From an uncultured Verrucomicrobiota bacterium (lineage in GTDB: Bacteria > Verrucomicrobiota > Verrucomicrobiia > Limisphaerales > UBA9464): DNA of 43,927 nt. The notes beneath the pieces were generated by a model, which had not been told where the DNA came from, searched no databases, and was given only the letters and a program-made list of their open reading frames with translations. This document shows, piece after piece, positions 16,201 to 24,752 of this stretch; positions within the stretch are counted from its first letter, which is position 1; every line of letters begins with the position of its first letter. The position numbers were made by a program, and so were the translations under genes. Location: contig CAINWP010000232.1 of assembly GCA_903854475.1 (NCBI GenBank), positions 1-43,927 on the forward strand. The letters are read 5' to 3'.

Positions 16201-17894
16201 CCAAGGCGCAGTTCTTCGGTGTCCGGAATGCCATCGCCATCGGAATCGCTGCTCTGAGTGAGTTGAGCCAAATCAGGAACGCCATCACCGTCGGAGTCGG
16301 GGGAGAGCGGATTGAGGAACAGGCGGAGTTCGATGCCGTCCTCCAATCCGTCTTGGTCGGTGTCCGGGACGACGGAATTTAGACCTAATGCAACCTCGGT
16401 GGAATCGTCGATGCCATCTTGGTCGCCATCGATCCGGGCTCGGATTCCCGCCGCGGCCTGGAATCCGGCGGTCAAGGTAAAGAGATTGGTCTGGGGAGTG
16501 GATTGGGCTGCCACGGCCGGGGTACCCCAGCCGACTGCATTGTTGGCAGCCGTTAGAGCCAAGGAATAGCCCGCACCGGCGCTGATCGCCACGGCTGGCG
16601 GCATCCGGGGCGGCGCCGGGACTTGCTTCAAGGCCGTGTCACCCCAGGCCAGAATGGCTCCCTCCCGGGACAGTGCGAGGGTGTGGTAGTCGCCTGCGGC
16701 AATCCGAGCGATGCGAGGAAGGTTGGCGGGAATTGCAGCTTGTCGCCGGTCGTTGGATCCCCAGCAGACCACAGATCCATCCGATTTTAGGGCCACGGTA
16801 TGTGCTGCGCCGGCGGCGATGGCCACCACTCCGGAAAGTCCGGCCGGCACCACCGATTGCAGGCTGCTGTTGTCGCCCCAACAGACGACGGTGCCATCGG
16901 GGCGCAGGGCCACCGAGTGGAAATGACCCGCGGCCACGGCGATGGCTTCCGTCGATTCCGGCGGAACGGCCGATTGTCCATAACGAGTGTCGCCCCAGGC
17001 CCGGACCATTCCATTGGTCAATATCACCAGGGTGTGAAAGGCCCCTGCGGAGATATTCTGAACTGGAGGCAGGCTGTTGGGGGTGCTGAGCTGGCCGAGG
17101 GTGTTGGTTCCCCATCCCCAAAGTTTTCCATTAGAATCGAGGGCATAGCCATGGACGAAGCCCCGGGCGACGGCGACGGCGTTGGTCAATTTCGGGGGAG
17201 TGGAGCCGACTTCTCGTCCCCAAACCGCCAGCTCACCCGACGATCTGGGGAATTCCCTTAAAGGACGGACTCCTAAGACATCAATGCGGGTCCCCTTGGG
17301 TTCGCGCTGAAGGGTGCTCTCCAATTGGGCCTCCAGCGTGTAACGACCGGATTCTGGGCGTTCGACGCCGAAAAAAACCAGGTTCACATTGGTTTGGCCG
17401 GTCAGGGACTTGCCGTCCCGGTACCACTGGTAGGTGGTGTAATTGGTGAGGATGGTGATATTGGTGGTGTAGGTCGGGGCGCTTCCGTCCGGCGGGGGAT
17501 CGTTGGTGACGATCGTGATGTTGGTCTTGAGCGAGAGGGGTTTGAGTGAGAGCGGGCGCAGTCGCAACAAATCACCGCTGAGCAACTGTCGATCCCGGTC
17601 GACGGTCTGAAAGAGGGGGATGCTGGTCTTGTCGCGGGGCAGCGTGTTGGCTGTGAATTCCGCGAGGTCGTTGGCTCCATCGCCATCCGTGTCGGCCACG
17701 AAGGGATCGCTGCCGAAGCGCAGTTCGAGGACATCGCTCAGTCCGTCCCCGTCAGAATCTGGTTCGGGGAACGCCTTCGCCCGGAACGAGTGCGTGGGGT
17801 TCGCACCTAAAAGAGCGAGGCCCACGCAGAACACCCCAAGGAGTGCCGAAAGCAGTTTTATCGAACGGTGAGGAAACAGTGGCAGCAAGCGCAT
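13263..17894 (-). CDS. Giant exported RCC1-repeat protein with thrombospondin type 3 and Ig-like segments
   Basis: This 1543-residue protein has a signal peptide (basic start, then LLSALLGVFCVGLALLGA). Roughly in order: a thrombospondin-3 Ca-binding segment (DSDGDGLSD, DTDGDGAND; about 45-75), an Ig-like region (about 95-210), RCC1-like block 1 (215-485), a TSP3 cluster (490-600), an Asp-Pro-Gly-Thr linker, a second Ig-like region, RCC1 block 2 (750-1030), TSP3, RCC1 block 3 (1170-1420), a last TSP3 pair and a C-terminal module ending FFRLIS. Each RCC1 unit reads like VVAIAAGxxHSLAL..GTVVxWGDN. Such repeats fold as beta-propellers, and the protein is probably secreted or surface-bound. No enzyme motif is seen. 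It is convergent with nothing and sits downstream of the HEAT lipoprotein on the same strand with a 168-bp gap. Confidence 0.88.
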   Translation of the reverse strand: MRLLPLFPHRSIKLLSALLGVFCVGLALLGANPTHSFRAKAFPEPDSDGDGLSDVLELRFGSDPFVADTDGDGANDLAEFTANTLPRDKTSIPLFQTVDRDRQLLSGDLLRLRPLSLKPLSLKTNITIVTNDPPPDGSAPTYTTNITILTNYTTYQWYRDGKSLTGQTNVNLVFFGVERPESGRYTLEAQLESTLQREPKGTRIDVLGVRPLREFPRSSGELAVWGREVGSTPPKLTNAVAVARGFVHGYALDSNGKLWGWGTNTLGQLSTPNSLPPVQNISAGAFHTLVILTNGMVRAWGDTRYGQSAVPPESTEAIAVAAGHFHSVALRPDGTVVCWGDNSSLQSVVPAGLSGVVAIAAGAAHTVALKSDGSVVCWGSNDRRQAAIPANLPRIARIAAGDYHTLALSREGAILAWGDTALKQVPAPPRMPPAVAISAGAGYSLALTAANNAVGWGTPAVAAQSTPQTNLFTLTAGFQAAAGIRARIDGDQDGIDDSTEVALGLNSVVPDTDQDGLEDGIELRLFLNPLSPDSDGDGVPDLAQLTQSSDSDGDGIPDTEELRLGLNPLDPDSDSDGSPDGAELATGTNPFSAESYPVFELLERDRQILAGDRLVLRAVALKPATATATVVTPPVVLPPTPPVDPNADPGTDPGTDPGTGTGGSITNSPPTPPAVAAKAPSFQWFRDGKALAGQTNANLVLHDILPEEGGIYRLEASLDTTNRIQTSRNLRVEVLRFQRSPSPERIVGTVVAWGDDTFGQTTLPGNIGPVTAVAAGFGHSLALRTNGTVVAWGQDSQGQARIPTDLGSVVAIAAGAAHSVALTAAGQVICWGDNTWGQATVPAGLTNAMAIAAGDLHTLALDRNGKIWAWGDATAGQTNLNGRTGTRILAGATASGWMSTSGQFRTVGRPGLTNLTGVVGFASREDQGLLLHRNGAVTATPGSTGTPSPQAMPALAIAATTLVGAAVTADGSVVVWGNTNAPVSRVPAGLKNIVQLASGAHHLVALQRSPDADTDGLADSVERANGSDPADPDSDNDGLEDGIENRLGSNPSLADTDGDGLGDRTELQNGFDPAIATERPDGWLGLEPSIALRSFTLGGEGYRLQGSQDGVVWGDLEELHRETAGWSRRFTNTLPTQAFYRLQGPDRSNADQGRIKGSVVAWGDSSLGQTSVPKSLGVLRQISAGTWHTLALQTNGTVVAWGDSTDGKLSVPNTLQSVVAVAAGGNHSLALDADGHVIGWGRNTSGQATAPVFSAPVTAIAAGGDYSLALLADGTVTAWGTNYNGQLNVPSGLQNVRAIAAGWSHAIALLDGGTVVCWGNNRAGQCVVPAGLKNVVAVTAGDSHTVVLCADGSVVAWGGNGDGQLRIPSGLERVVAIQAGYNHTVALRDSGELVSWGGDSAGSLLIPDSANGALLFSAGGFHTVAALQPRDTDSDGLDDRYELLIGTSPETADTDGDGLPDAQELQFGYNPLRPTEAVDGTVILAPALRIVRFTLGTQTYRLQSSTNLSTWTNAGDPIRNVNGFSTLTLEVPEESRFFRLISP
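15494..15505 (+). repeat. GAGCCTGTCCCT match inside the RCC1 gene
   Basis: An exact 12-mer, but on the coding strand it reads through Gly-Gln-Ala, a normal part of the WGQA unit of these RCC1 repeats. Weaker matches AGCCTGTCCC are at 15378-15387 and 16054-16063. The first of these also encodes Gly-Gln-Ala, so these copies may be chance. Confidence 0.45.
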
Positions 17895-18062
17895 GGGAAT
17901 GGTTCGTAGTTTCGCTTCCTTCCCCTTTCAATGATGTACGAGAGGTCAGCGATGTCTTGGAGATGGGTGCTAGAAGCAGAATGAACGCCGAATGCCACCG
18001 CCCAAAGAAACTTTTGGTGACGATTTTCGGTCCGATGCCGAAGTAGTTGAATGGGTACCTGA

Positions 18063-18485
18063 CTACTGTGTCACGTTCAGCACTTTGACGCCCTCAGTGG
18101 ATGAGGGATCAATGGCGTTCATTGCGTTGATCGCAGTGGTGGCGGTGCTCATGTCCGCATCTTGCATCAGGGCTTTGAGGTCCGGAAGCGCCGCCTTGGC
18201 CGCGGGTCCGATTTGGCAGAGGGCGTAGGCGGCCAGGCGGCGGATCACCGTGTCGTCCGACTTGAGCAGAGGGATAATGTCTTTGACTGCTGAGGCGGAC
18301 TTCGGGCCTCCGGCGGCGAGTTCGCTCAGTGCATTGGCCTGAGCATCGGTGCCACCCTTGAGTTGAGCCACCTGAGCGGGCACATCGACCGCCTTGGCGG
18401 CGTCCTCGGATTTTCCACAGCCAGCAGTGAGCAGAAGCAACGACACCGCAGCAATTGCGCCTTGGCAGGCCAAACGGGAGATCAT
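18063..18485 (-). CDS. Small HEAT-repeat lipoprotein
   Basis: The 140-residue protein begins with a lipoprotein signal (LLLLTAGC, acylated Cys followed by Gly-Lys). About 40-130 form HEAT-like helical repeats (ALSELAAGGPKSASAVKDI, RRLAAYALCQIGPAAKAALPDLKAL), a scaffold for protein contacts. The frame stays open to 18782, but the extra residues run antisense-like over the 3' end of the neighbouring gene and lack sense. ATG 18485 places the lipobox correctly. It follows the CRTAC1 lipoprotein gene by 92 bp on the same strand, so it may belong to the same transcript. Function unknown. Confidence 0.8.
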   Translation of the reverse strand: MISRLACQGAIAAVSLLLLTAGCGKSEDAAKAVDVPAQVAQLKGGTDAQANALSELAAGGPKSASAVKDIIPLLKSDDTVIRRLAAYALCQIGPAAKAALPDLKALMQDADMSTATTAINAMNAIDPSSTEGVKVLNVTQ

Positions 18486-18577
18486 GCCAAGAAGTGTATC
18501 GAGACCGATGAGGGGGTCAAATTCCGTCTTGGGCGTATGTTGACATCCGGCGTATCGCGATAGAGGAATTGAAGGGC

Positions 18578-20326
18578 TCACCATGTGAACGCTCCCGAAG
18601 CCGGTGTGCCTCGGCCGACCTCGATGCGGTGGGTACGATGCGATTCCAGTACACCGAAGTCCTCGGCAGTCCCATCCGGCCACCGGACCCAGAGGTGTCC
18701 TTTCCGCGCCGCGCCCAGACCAAAGTGGACCCGAGGGTCGCCACTGGAGCAGTAGCCCTGGTTGGGTTGGTGACTCCGCCATTGGACTCCGGTCTCGGAC
18801 TCGAGGCGTAGAATCGCGTTGCGCGGGTTCAAGCCGCGTCGTCCGTGCAATTCAATCTGGATCCAAGCCCGGTCGGTCGCGCTGATGTTGCGCAGCAAGT
18901 GCACTGGGCCATCTCGGTTAATCACGACCAAGTCTTGCAAGCCGTCGTTGTCGAGATCGCCTGCGGCCAGTCCGCGGCTGGTGGCTTCCAGCAATGGGGT
19001 TGTCCCTCCTTCGGGCAAGACTGCAGCAAAACGCCCACCTCCCAGGCCTCGATTCAAAGAATTGGCCTCCGCAAACGGGTCGCTGGATGCCGAGAGGGTT
19101 CCAGTTCCCAGTCGGACCCGTCCATTGGCGACGTAGAGGTCTAATTGGCCGTCATTGTCGAAATCGGTGACACTCACACCGAAACCGGTGTGAGGAATGC
19201 TTCCTGCCATCGGTCCATCGTGAGTGACAGCGTCGACGAACAGACCGGCCTGATTGCGGAAGAATCCATTGCCCTCTCCGACCAGGTGGGTCACGAAGAG
19301 ATCAAGCCAACCCCGCTGTTCGAGGTCCACCGCGACGACGCCCATTCCAGCTCGTGGAATACCCATGGAATTGAGCGCGCAGCCGCGCAGCGGGGCATCC
19401 TCTTCAAAGCGCCATTGGCCCCGGTTCAGCCAGAGTTGGTTGGGGGTAGCGTCATTGGCTACGAAGAGGTCTATCCGGCCGTCGTGATCGAAATCGCCCG
19501 TGGCCACGCCGAGTCCATTGCCGTAGGCGCGATCCAGACCGGCGGCAGTGGTGACGTCTTCAAATGTGCCGTCCCCCCGGTTGCGGAAGAGGACTGTTGG
19601 GGTCGCTGCGTTATAGTTGCGAGGTGAGCAGTAGTCCCGTCGGCCGCCGTCGGAGAAACACTCCATTTCGATATTCGGGGACCAGCGCACGTAGTTGACC
19701 ACCATGAGGTCGAGGTCGCCGTCTTGATCGACGTCCACGAACGCCGCACTGGTGCTGAAGCGGTTGACGGCCACCCCGGCTCGAGCCGTGACGTCTTCGA
19801 AGGTTCCGTTGCCGCGATTCCGGTAAAGCCGGTTGGATCCGACTTGGGTGACATAGAGGTCCTCTCGGCCGTCGCCATCGTAATCGCCGACCGTGCAACC
19901 AATCCCGTAGCCGGAGGGACAGGCTAGGCCGGCGGCGGTAGTCACATCCTCAAAACGCCACTGGCCGAGGTTGCGGTAAAGCCGGTGAGCCGGGGCGGCG
20001 GGTCGATCCGGATCCAGCGATCCTCCATCGACGCAAAATACATCCAGAAGACCATCGCCGTCGTAGTCGAGGAGTCCGACACCCCCGCTTTCCATCTCTG
20101 GGAGCCAGAACCGGCCGGAGGCTCCAGAATGGTGGATGAACGAAAGACCGCTGCCGCTGACGATGTTGGTGAACCAAGGGTGGGCCGAGTTCCGGTGGGT
20201 GGACGCCAGTTCGCCAGTCGTTGTGACTGCTCGATTGGCTGGTTCACGAGAGCAACCGAACAACAGAACGATCACAACAGCGATAAGCCCCCAACGCATT
20301 TGACCCAGAAACGGCACGGCATTCAT
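18578..20326 (-). CDS. CRTAC1-family lipoprotein with FG-GAP/VCBS propeller and ASPIC/UnbV domain
   Basis: The 582-residue protein has a lipoprotein signal (IVLLFGC). Repeated Ca-binding propeller motifs follow, such as DYDGDGLLDVF, DYDGDGREDLY, DVDQDGDLDLM, DFDHDGRIDLF, DFDNDGQLDLY and DLDNDGLQDLV. The C-terminal 90 residues (from about DRAWIQIELHG to WPDGTAEDFG) are the ASPIC/UnbV domain. Such proteins are abundant in PVC bacteria and Acidobacteria, often next to TPR proteins, with no firmly known role; surface adhesion or polymer binding are guesses. ATG 20326 overlaps the stop of the TPR gene as ATGA, implying translational coupling, and restores the lipobox, so it is preferred to the upstream in-frame codon at 20359. 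Confidence 0.9.
   Translation of the reverse strand: MNAVPFLGQMRWGLIAVVIVLLFGCSREPANRAVTTTGELASTHRNSAHPWFTNIVSGSGLSFIHHSGASGRFWLPEMESGGVGLLDYDGDGLLDVFCVDGGSLDPDRPAAPAHRLYRNLGQWRFEDVTTAAGLACPSGYGIGCTVGDYDGDGREDLYVTQVGSNRLYRNRGNGTFEDVTARAGVAVNRFSTSAAFVDVDQDGDLDLMVVNYVRWSPNIEMECFSDGGRRDYCSPRNYNAATPTVLFRNRGDGTFEDVTTAAGLDRAYGNGLGVATGDFDHDGRIDLFVANDATPNQLWLNRGQWRFEEDAPLRGCALNSMGIPRAGMGVVAVDLEQRGWLDLFVTHLVGEGNGFFRNQAGLFVDAVTHDGPMAGSIPHTGFGVSVTDFDNDGQLDLYVANGRVRLGTGTLSASSDPFAEANSLNRGLGGGRFAAVLPEGGTTPLLEATSRGLAAGDLDNDGLQDLVVINRDGPVHLLRNISATDRAWIQIELHGRRGLNPRNAILRLESETGVQWRSHQPNQGYCSSGDPRVHFGLGAARKGHLWVRWPDGTAEDFGVLESHRTHRIEVGRGTPASGAFTW
19915..19925 (-). repeat. AGGGACAGGCT core inside the CRTAC1 gene
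   Basis: An exact 11-mer, read in the gene as Ala-Cys-Pro-Ser within AGLACPSGYG. The rlmM copy at 31576 is read in the same frame as Ala-Cys-Pro-Leu. Confidence 0.7.
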
Positions 20327-21762
20327 GGCGCACGTTCTCCGCTTCGGGCCGCCAGCCATCGCAGCACACTCGTCGTGCGCAGCGATCCTTCGGAGTCTCC
20401 GGTCGCACCTTGGATTTCAGCCAAGAGACGCAAGGCTGGAACGAGTGCAGGGTGGATCTCCAGAGCCTTGTTCAACAAGGCCATGGCGGGCGCCTCTTCA
20501 TGCAAATTGCGCCACCGGATGGTGGCTGCTTCGAGCAGGATCTCGGCGTTGGCAGGATCGCAGCGTGAGGCTTCTTCGAGAGCCAGGAGCGCTTCGGAAT
20601 CGTGTTCGGCGGCGAGGTGGGCGTTGGCCAGCGCGAGATAAGATTGGGAGAGTCGCGGAGCCAGGTGAACCGCTTCGCGTGCCTCTGAAAGTGCGGCTTC
20701 CTGGTTGCCCAGTTGTGCGTGGGCGTGGGAGCGGGTGATGCGCAGTGCCACTGCCTTGGGATCTGCAGTCGAGAGCGGGTCCAGCAATGCGAGAGCTTTC
20801 TGGGGTTGGCCGGATCGGTTGAGAGCCACGCCCAGTTGATTGAGCAGTCCCGGGTGATTGGGATGAAAGGGTCTGATGCGCTCCAGCAATGCCACCGCAC
20901 CCTCCGGTCGTCCCAGCGCCGACAGGGCCTCGGCTTGCTGGAAGACTCCCGGCAGCAAACGGACTTGCTCAGGTGCGGTCTCCGCCCAGGGGTCGGACAT
21001 GGGTTGTCGAGCTTCTCCGGTCCCTGCGGCGATGGCCAAACGCGCTTCGTTGGTCCGCCCGAGCGAGCGGAGGATTTGGCCGAGCAAGTAGAAGGCGGGT
21101 TTGGATCCCGGATCCAGACGAAGTGCTTGCTCCGCCAGCGGCAGGGCTAGGTTGGCCTCACCACGCCGAAAATGAATTTCCGCCAGACCGAGGGCCCCTC
21201 GGGATTCCTTGGGAGCCAGTCGAGTCAGGGTGGCAAACGCGTGTTCAGCCGGTTGAAATTCACCGGCTCGAAGGCTGGCTTCTCCGACCCGGTACCAGAT
21301 GGGAGCAAAGCCCGGAAAGCGTTGGGCCAATTCTCGAAATTCCCGCAGAGATCCGGGGCCGTCCGAGAGCTCTTGTAGAGCGGCCGCAGCGTACATGGGG
21401 GCCAGAGGTTCATCCGGATCCAAAACGGCCGTTGCCTGGAAGGCCAATCTGGAGTCGTTCCATAGGCCGTTGGCGGCCAGGGCAATTCCGAGTTGGGCTC
21501 GAGCTGTGGCGTCGCGGGGTTGGGCCTTAGCGGCGGCAACCAAGGTCTGAACGTGGGCACGAACCGCCGGATCTAGGGCTGGGTCCGAAGCAGGATCACC
21601 GACGGCCGGTGGATCCGCTCGACGGCACGCACCCAGCAAAAACAAAACCGACACCACCAGGATCGTAAACCCTGGGCGAAACCCTGGGTTCAGACTTGGG
21701 CTGAGGGTGTCGGTGGGAGAACCCGGAATACGGTCTAAAGGTTGGCCGGAGATTGGATTCAT
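20323..21762 (-). CDS. TPR-repeat lipoprotein
   Basis: The 479-residue protein has an N-terminal hydrophobic segment ending in a lipobox (LFLLGAC). About ten tetratricopeptide repeats follow from near residue 70 to 465, for example ARAQLGIALAANGLWNDSRL, GALGLAEIHFRRGEANLALP and QSYLALANAHLAAEHDSEAL. TPR arrays are protein-binding scaffolds. Its stop overlaps the start of the CRTAC1 gene as ATGA, so the two are made together and probably act together outside the inner membrane. Start ATG 21762 is 72 bp downstream of the end of the pseudopilin gene on the same strand. Confidence 0.88.
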   Translation of the reverse strand: MNPISGQPLDRIPGSPTDTLSPSLNPGFRPGFTILVVSVLFLLGACRRADPPAVGDPASDPALDPAVRAHVQTLVAAAKAQPRDATARAQLGIALAANGLWNDSRLAFQATAVLDPDEPLAPMYAAAALQELSDGPGSLREFRELAQRFPGFAPIWYRVGEASLRAGEFQPAEHAFATLTRLAPKESRGALGLAEIHFRRGEANLALPLAEQALRLDPGSKPAFYLLGQILRSLGRTNEARLAIAAGTGEARQPMSDPWAETAPEQVRLLPGVFQQAEALSALGRPEGAVALLERIRPFHPNHPGLLNQLGVALNRSGQPQKALALLDPLSTADPKAVALRITRSHAHAQLGNQEAALSEAREAVHLAPRLSQSYLALANAHLAAEHDSEALLALEEASRCDPANAEILLEAATIRWRNLHEEAPAMALLNKALEIHPALVPALRLLAEIQGATGDSEGSLRTTSVLRWLAARSGERAP

Positions 21763-21834
21763 TCACCGGTGCCGGAGGCGGTGTGCGCCGCCGGCCCGGG
21801 GTTGAGGTTGCACGAGGGATTGTTCCCGGTGCAA

Positions 21835-22683
21835 TTAGCGGGTCGGATTGATCTCCTTCACGGAGCTGCGTTCCTGGAGCCAGGCCACATCCAAATTGTT
21901 GGGAGACGCGATGCCAAGCGAGAGGGCTTGGCCGAAGCGCAGGATCGGGCGGGTGCGTCCGTCAACCCACTTGCGGATCTCGGAGTGACCATCGATGAAA
22001 GAGAGGCCACCGGCGCCATTGTGGTAACTGGCCGGGAAATCGACAATGGTGAAGGCGGTCCGTTGTTCGGGATCGTAGCCGGCCATATTCACGGCAAACC
22101 ATCCGTCGTTGATGCTGTCTTCGCGTTCATCGAGGAAGATCCAAGTGCCGGAAGCTTTCTGGATCTGGGAGAGCTTCTTGAACTGGGTGTAGCCGCTGGT
22201 GAAAGGTCCGCCTCGTTCGCCCAAATAGCCATTCATGGAGATCGAACGGACCCGTTCATCCCCCGTCTTGCCCTTGGAGCGGCTGCGGTCAGCGGGGCAC
22301 TTGTAAACCCCCGCCGCTCCGGCGTATTTGCCGAGCTGGGAGTTCATGAGCATGACGCGGTTGGTGTTGTCCGCGGTGTAGGCCGTGTTGTTCAGCCAAC
22401 CCACGCACCAGGTGACGTTGGTTTGTGCCAAGGTGGTCCCGCCATCGAGGTTGCCTGGGAGGACATCTCGGTTGTCTCCGCAGTAGAGTTGATAGGCCAA
22501 GGCCATTTGCTTGCCATTGCTCATGCATAGGATGCCTTGAGCCTTGGATTTTGCTTTGGCCAGTGAGGGTAGCAGCATGCCGGCGAGGATCGCGATGATC
22601 GCAATGACAACCAGTAGCTCGATGAGGGTAAATGCCGAAGAGCGCTTCTGGACAGCGCTTCTGGACGGATTGGTGTGACGCAT
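21835..22683 (-). CDS. Type II secretion-type pseudopilin with H-x9-D-G motif
   Basis: The 282-residue protein has a class III prepilin leader. The basic leader is followed by [20 protein letters not shown] from about residue 18, where prepilin peptidase would cut and methylate Phe. The globular part has paired Cys, and [12 protein letters not shown] near 235-246 fits the H-x9-D-G theme of the large PVC pseudopilin family. Members are extremely numerous in Verrucomicrobiota and Planctomycetota genomes and most are orphan genes; the role may be in pseudopilus-like surface fibres or secretion. It stands upstream of the TPR gene on the same strand with a 72-bp gap. Confidence 0.9.
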   Translation of the reverse strand: MRHTNPSRSAVQKRSSAFTLIELLVVIAIIAILAGMLLPSLAKAKSKAQGILCMSNGKQMALAYQLYCGDNRDVLPGNLDGGTTLAQTNVTWCVGWLNNTAYTADNTNRVMLMNSQLGKYAGAAGVYKCPADRSRSKGKTGDERVRSISMNGYLGERGGPFTSGYTQFKKLSQIQKASGTWIFLDEREDSINDGWFAVNMAGYDPEQRTAFTIVDFPASYHNGAGGLSFIDGHSEIRKWVDGRTRPILRFGQALSLGIASPNNLDVAWLQERSSVKEINPTR

Positions 22684-22998
22684 CTGAAGATTCTTTCGGG
22701 GTTCCCAATGTTTTTCTCCGGTTTCCCCATCGGACGCAAGTCCGAGTTTCTTGGGTTTCCCATTCCTTGTCGGCAGGTTCTCTCGCGGGGTGCCGCAAAG
22801 GAGAGTCTGAGGCTTGTAACGGGTGCCGGATGCACGCGCTTCGTCAGATCGATGACGCCGTGAGAATTCTACAAAACCGCCTCGAAATATCTCAACTCAG
22901 TGAGTGCGATGGTCGGTTGTGAGCCGGCAATCGCACTCAGCGTGCGGACTGGGGTTGGACTGCTGCCGGGATCATCAATCCCGATCGGCGTGTTTGTC
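22684..22998. other. Gap between purF and the pseudopilin gene
   Basis: No gene is seen in these 315 bp. The stretch must hold the pseudopilin promoter. It contains the strong hairpin listed at 22901-22939 near the end of purF. Confidence 0.7.
22901..22939. terminator. Stable hairpin about 60 bp after purF
   Basis: TGAGTGCGAT (22901-22910) pairs with ATCGCACTCA (22930-22939), with an inner stem CGGTT/AGCCG and a 3-base loop. There is no T-run on the minus-strand side, so it could be a factor-dependent terminator or an mRNA 3'-end stabiliser. Confidence 0.45.
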
Positions 22999-24525
22999 TC
23001 AGAGCAACCGGGGTTGTCGCAGGGAGGCTTCCAGATCGGAGGTGAGGGCACCGGCTCGGGAACGACGACGTTCGATGATGTGTTTGTCGGTGGCCGGGTC
23101 GTAGTCGACAGGGTAGTTACCGTCGTAGCAGGCCAAACAGAACGCGTTCTTGGGACGCCCCGTGGCTGCGACCATACCGTCAAGGCTCAGGTAGCCCAGG
23201 GAATCGGCATTCAGAAATCGGCGAATTTCGTCTTGCGTGTTGGTGGCCGCCATCAGCTTGCTGCGCTCCGGGAAGTCGATGCCGTACACGCAAGGATTGA
23301 TGTGGGGCGGGCAGCTCACGAGCACGTGAACTTCCTTGGCTCCAGCCTCTTTCAGGGAGGTGACCCGGGCCTTGCTGGTGGTTCCTCGGACAATGGAATC
23401 ATCCACGATCACCACGCTTTTCCCGCGCACCAAGTCGGCGATGAGGTTGAGTTTGACCCGTACGTTGAAGTCACGGATGAACTGCGAGGGTTGCAGGAAG
23501 CTTCGGCCGACGTAGTGATTCCGCACGAAGGCCATTTCGAAGGGGATACCACTTTCCAGCGAGTATCCCAGTGCAGCGCAGTTCCCTGAATCGGGCACCG
23601 GCACGATGACATCGGCCTGGATCTTGTGTTCGCGAGCCAGTTGGCGGCCCATCTCCACACGCACCTTGTAGACGTTGCGGTTGGCGATGTTGGAATCGGG
23701 TCGGGCGAAATAGACGTACTCGAAGACGCAGAAGGCTTCGCGTCGGGGAGTCGGAAAGGCCTGGATGCTGTGAACGCCCTCGGAGTTGATGATGACGATC
23801 TCACCCGGTTCGATGTCCCGGACGTACTTGGCTTGGATCAGGTCAAAAGCGCAGGTCTCTGAAGCCAACACGAAGGCTCCGTTGTCCATACGACCGAGGG
23901 CCAGCGGGCGGAAGCCGTGGGGGTCGCGGGCTCCGATCAGTTCGTTTTCAGTGAGGATGACCAGCGAATAAGCACCTTCGATGCGTCGCATGGTCTCGAT
24001 CAAGGCACTCTCGTGCCCATCGCGGGCGGGTTGGGCGAGGAGATGCAAGATGATCTCGCTGTCCACCGTGGTTTGGAAAATGGATCCGCTGGCCTCGAGT
24101 TCCTCGCGCAGTTTAGCCGCGTTGGTAAGGTTGCCGTTGTGGCCGATGGCGATGCGTCCCTTGGCGCAGTCCACGGTCAGGGGTTGGGCATTGACGATGT
24201 TCGACGAACCGGTGGTCGAATAGCGCGTGTGCCCAATGCCGGTATGGCCTACCAGACGATGTAGAATATCGCTGGTGAAGACCTGTGGCACCAGGCCCAT
24301 GCCTCGGTGGATATTGAAGGTCTTGCCGTCGGTGGTGACGATGCCCGCGCTCTCCTGCCCGCGGTGCTGAAGGGCGTAGAGGCCATAGTAGGTCAGTTCG
24401 GCGGCATTCGGATGCCCATGGATGCCAAAGACCCCGCAGTAATGCTTCGGATGGTGTTGCACGAGACGCTGGGAGAGTCCGGAAGCCGGCGTCGAAGGCA
24501 AAGGGCTTTTTTGCACCATCGTCAT
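22999..24525 (-). CDS. purF: Amidophosphoribosyltransferase
   Basis: The 508-residue enzyme makes phosphoribosylamine from PRPP and glutamine, the first step of purine synthesis. A 29-residue propeptide precedes the N-terminal nucleophile C30 (HYCGVFGI), so self-cleavage is expected as in the Bacillus-type enzyme. The glutaminase domain has HRGQESAG and GHTRYSTTG; the PRPP loop is VVIVDDSIVRGTTS. Cys residues in AFCVFEYV, NPCVYGI and CLAC match the four 4Fe-4S ligands of the oxygen-sensitive Bacillus-type PurF. Start ATG 24525 (ATG 24519 is also possible). It lies about 23 bp after the end of the kinase C-terminal frame on the same strand, so it may be read from the same transcript as the kinase. 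Confidence 0.96.
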   Translation of the reverse strand: MTMVQKSPLPSTPASGLSQRLVQHHPKHYCGVFGIHGHPNAAELTYYGLYALQHRGQESAGIVTTDGKTFNIHRGMGLVPQVFTSDILHRLVGHTGIGHTRYSTTGSSNIVNAQPLTVDCAKGRIAIGHNGNLTNAAKLREELEASGSIFQTTVDSEIILHLLAQPARDGHESALIETMRRIEGAYSLVILTENELIGARDPHGFRPLALGRMDNGAFVLASETCAFDLIQAKYVRDIEPGEIVIINSEGVHSIQAFPTPRREAFCVFEYVYFARPDSNIANRNVYKVRVEMGRQLAREHKIQADVIVPVPDSGNCAALGYSLESGIPFEMAFVRNHYVGRSFLQPSQFIRDFNVRVKLNLIADLVRGKSVVIVDDSIVRGTTSKARVTSLKEAGAKEVHVLVSCPPHINPCVYGIDFPERSKLMAATNTQDEIRRFLNADSLGYLSLDGMVAATGRPKNAFCLACYDGNYPVDYDPATDKHIIERRRSRAGALTSDLEASLRQPRLL

Positions 24526-24548
24526 CCGAGGGGCGTGAGGCGACGGGT

Positions 24549-24752
24549 CTAAGGATCCGTGTCTTTCGCACTGAGGAGTTCGATGACCAGGCTGTAGCTC
24601 TCCCCGAGGGCGTTGGTGACGGCGAAGAGGGTGCGCGGATGACCGTTGGTGACCTGCAGCGGGCCGTTTGCGGCCAGCGCCTCGAGTTGTTTCAGCGCGG
24701 GCGCACTGTCGAAGCCGCTGCCTTTTCGTGGATCCCTTGTATCCAATGACAA
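24549..24752 (-). pseudogene. Out-of-frame C-terminal continuation of the Ser/Thr kinase
   Basis: After the kinase stop at 24692 the -1 frame continues to a stop at 24549. The open frame begins with a TTG right after a TAG and has no ribosome site, so it is unlikely to be a separate gene. From the sequence GAAAAGG (about 24727-24733) onward this frame has strongly GC-rich third positions and sensible residues (ALKQLEALAANGPLQVTN, TLFAVTNALGESY). Joining the frames at GAAAAGG gives HEKGSGFDSAPALKQ. I read this as a one-base deletion in the kinase gene, or a sequence error; the site is not a canonical slippery heptamer. Confidence 0.6.
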
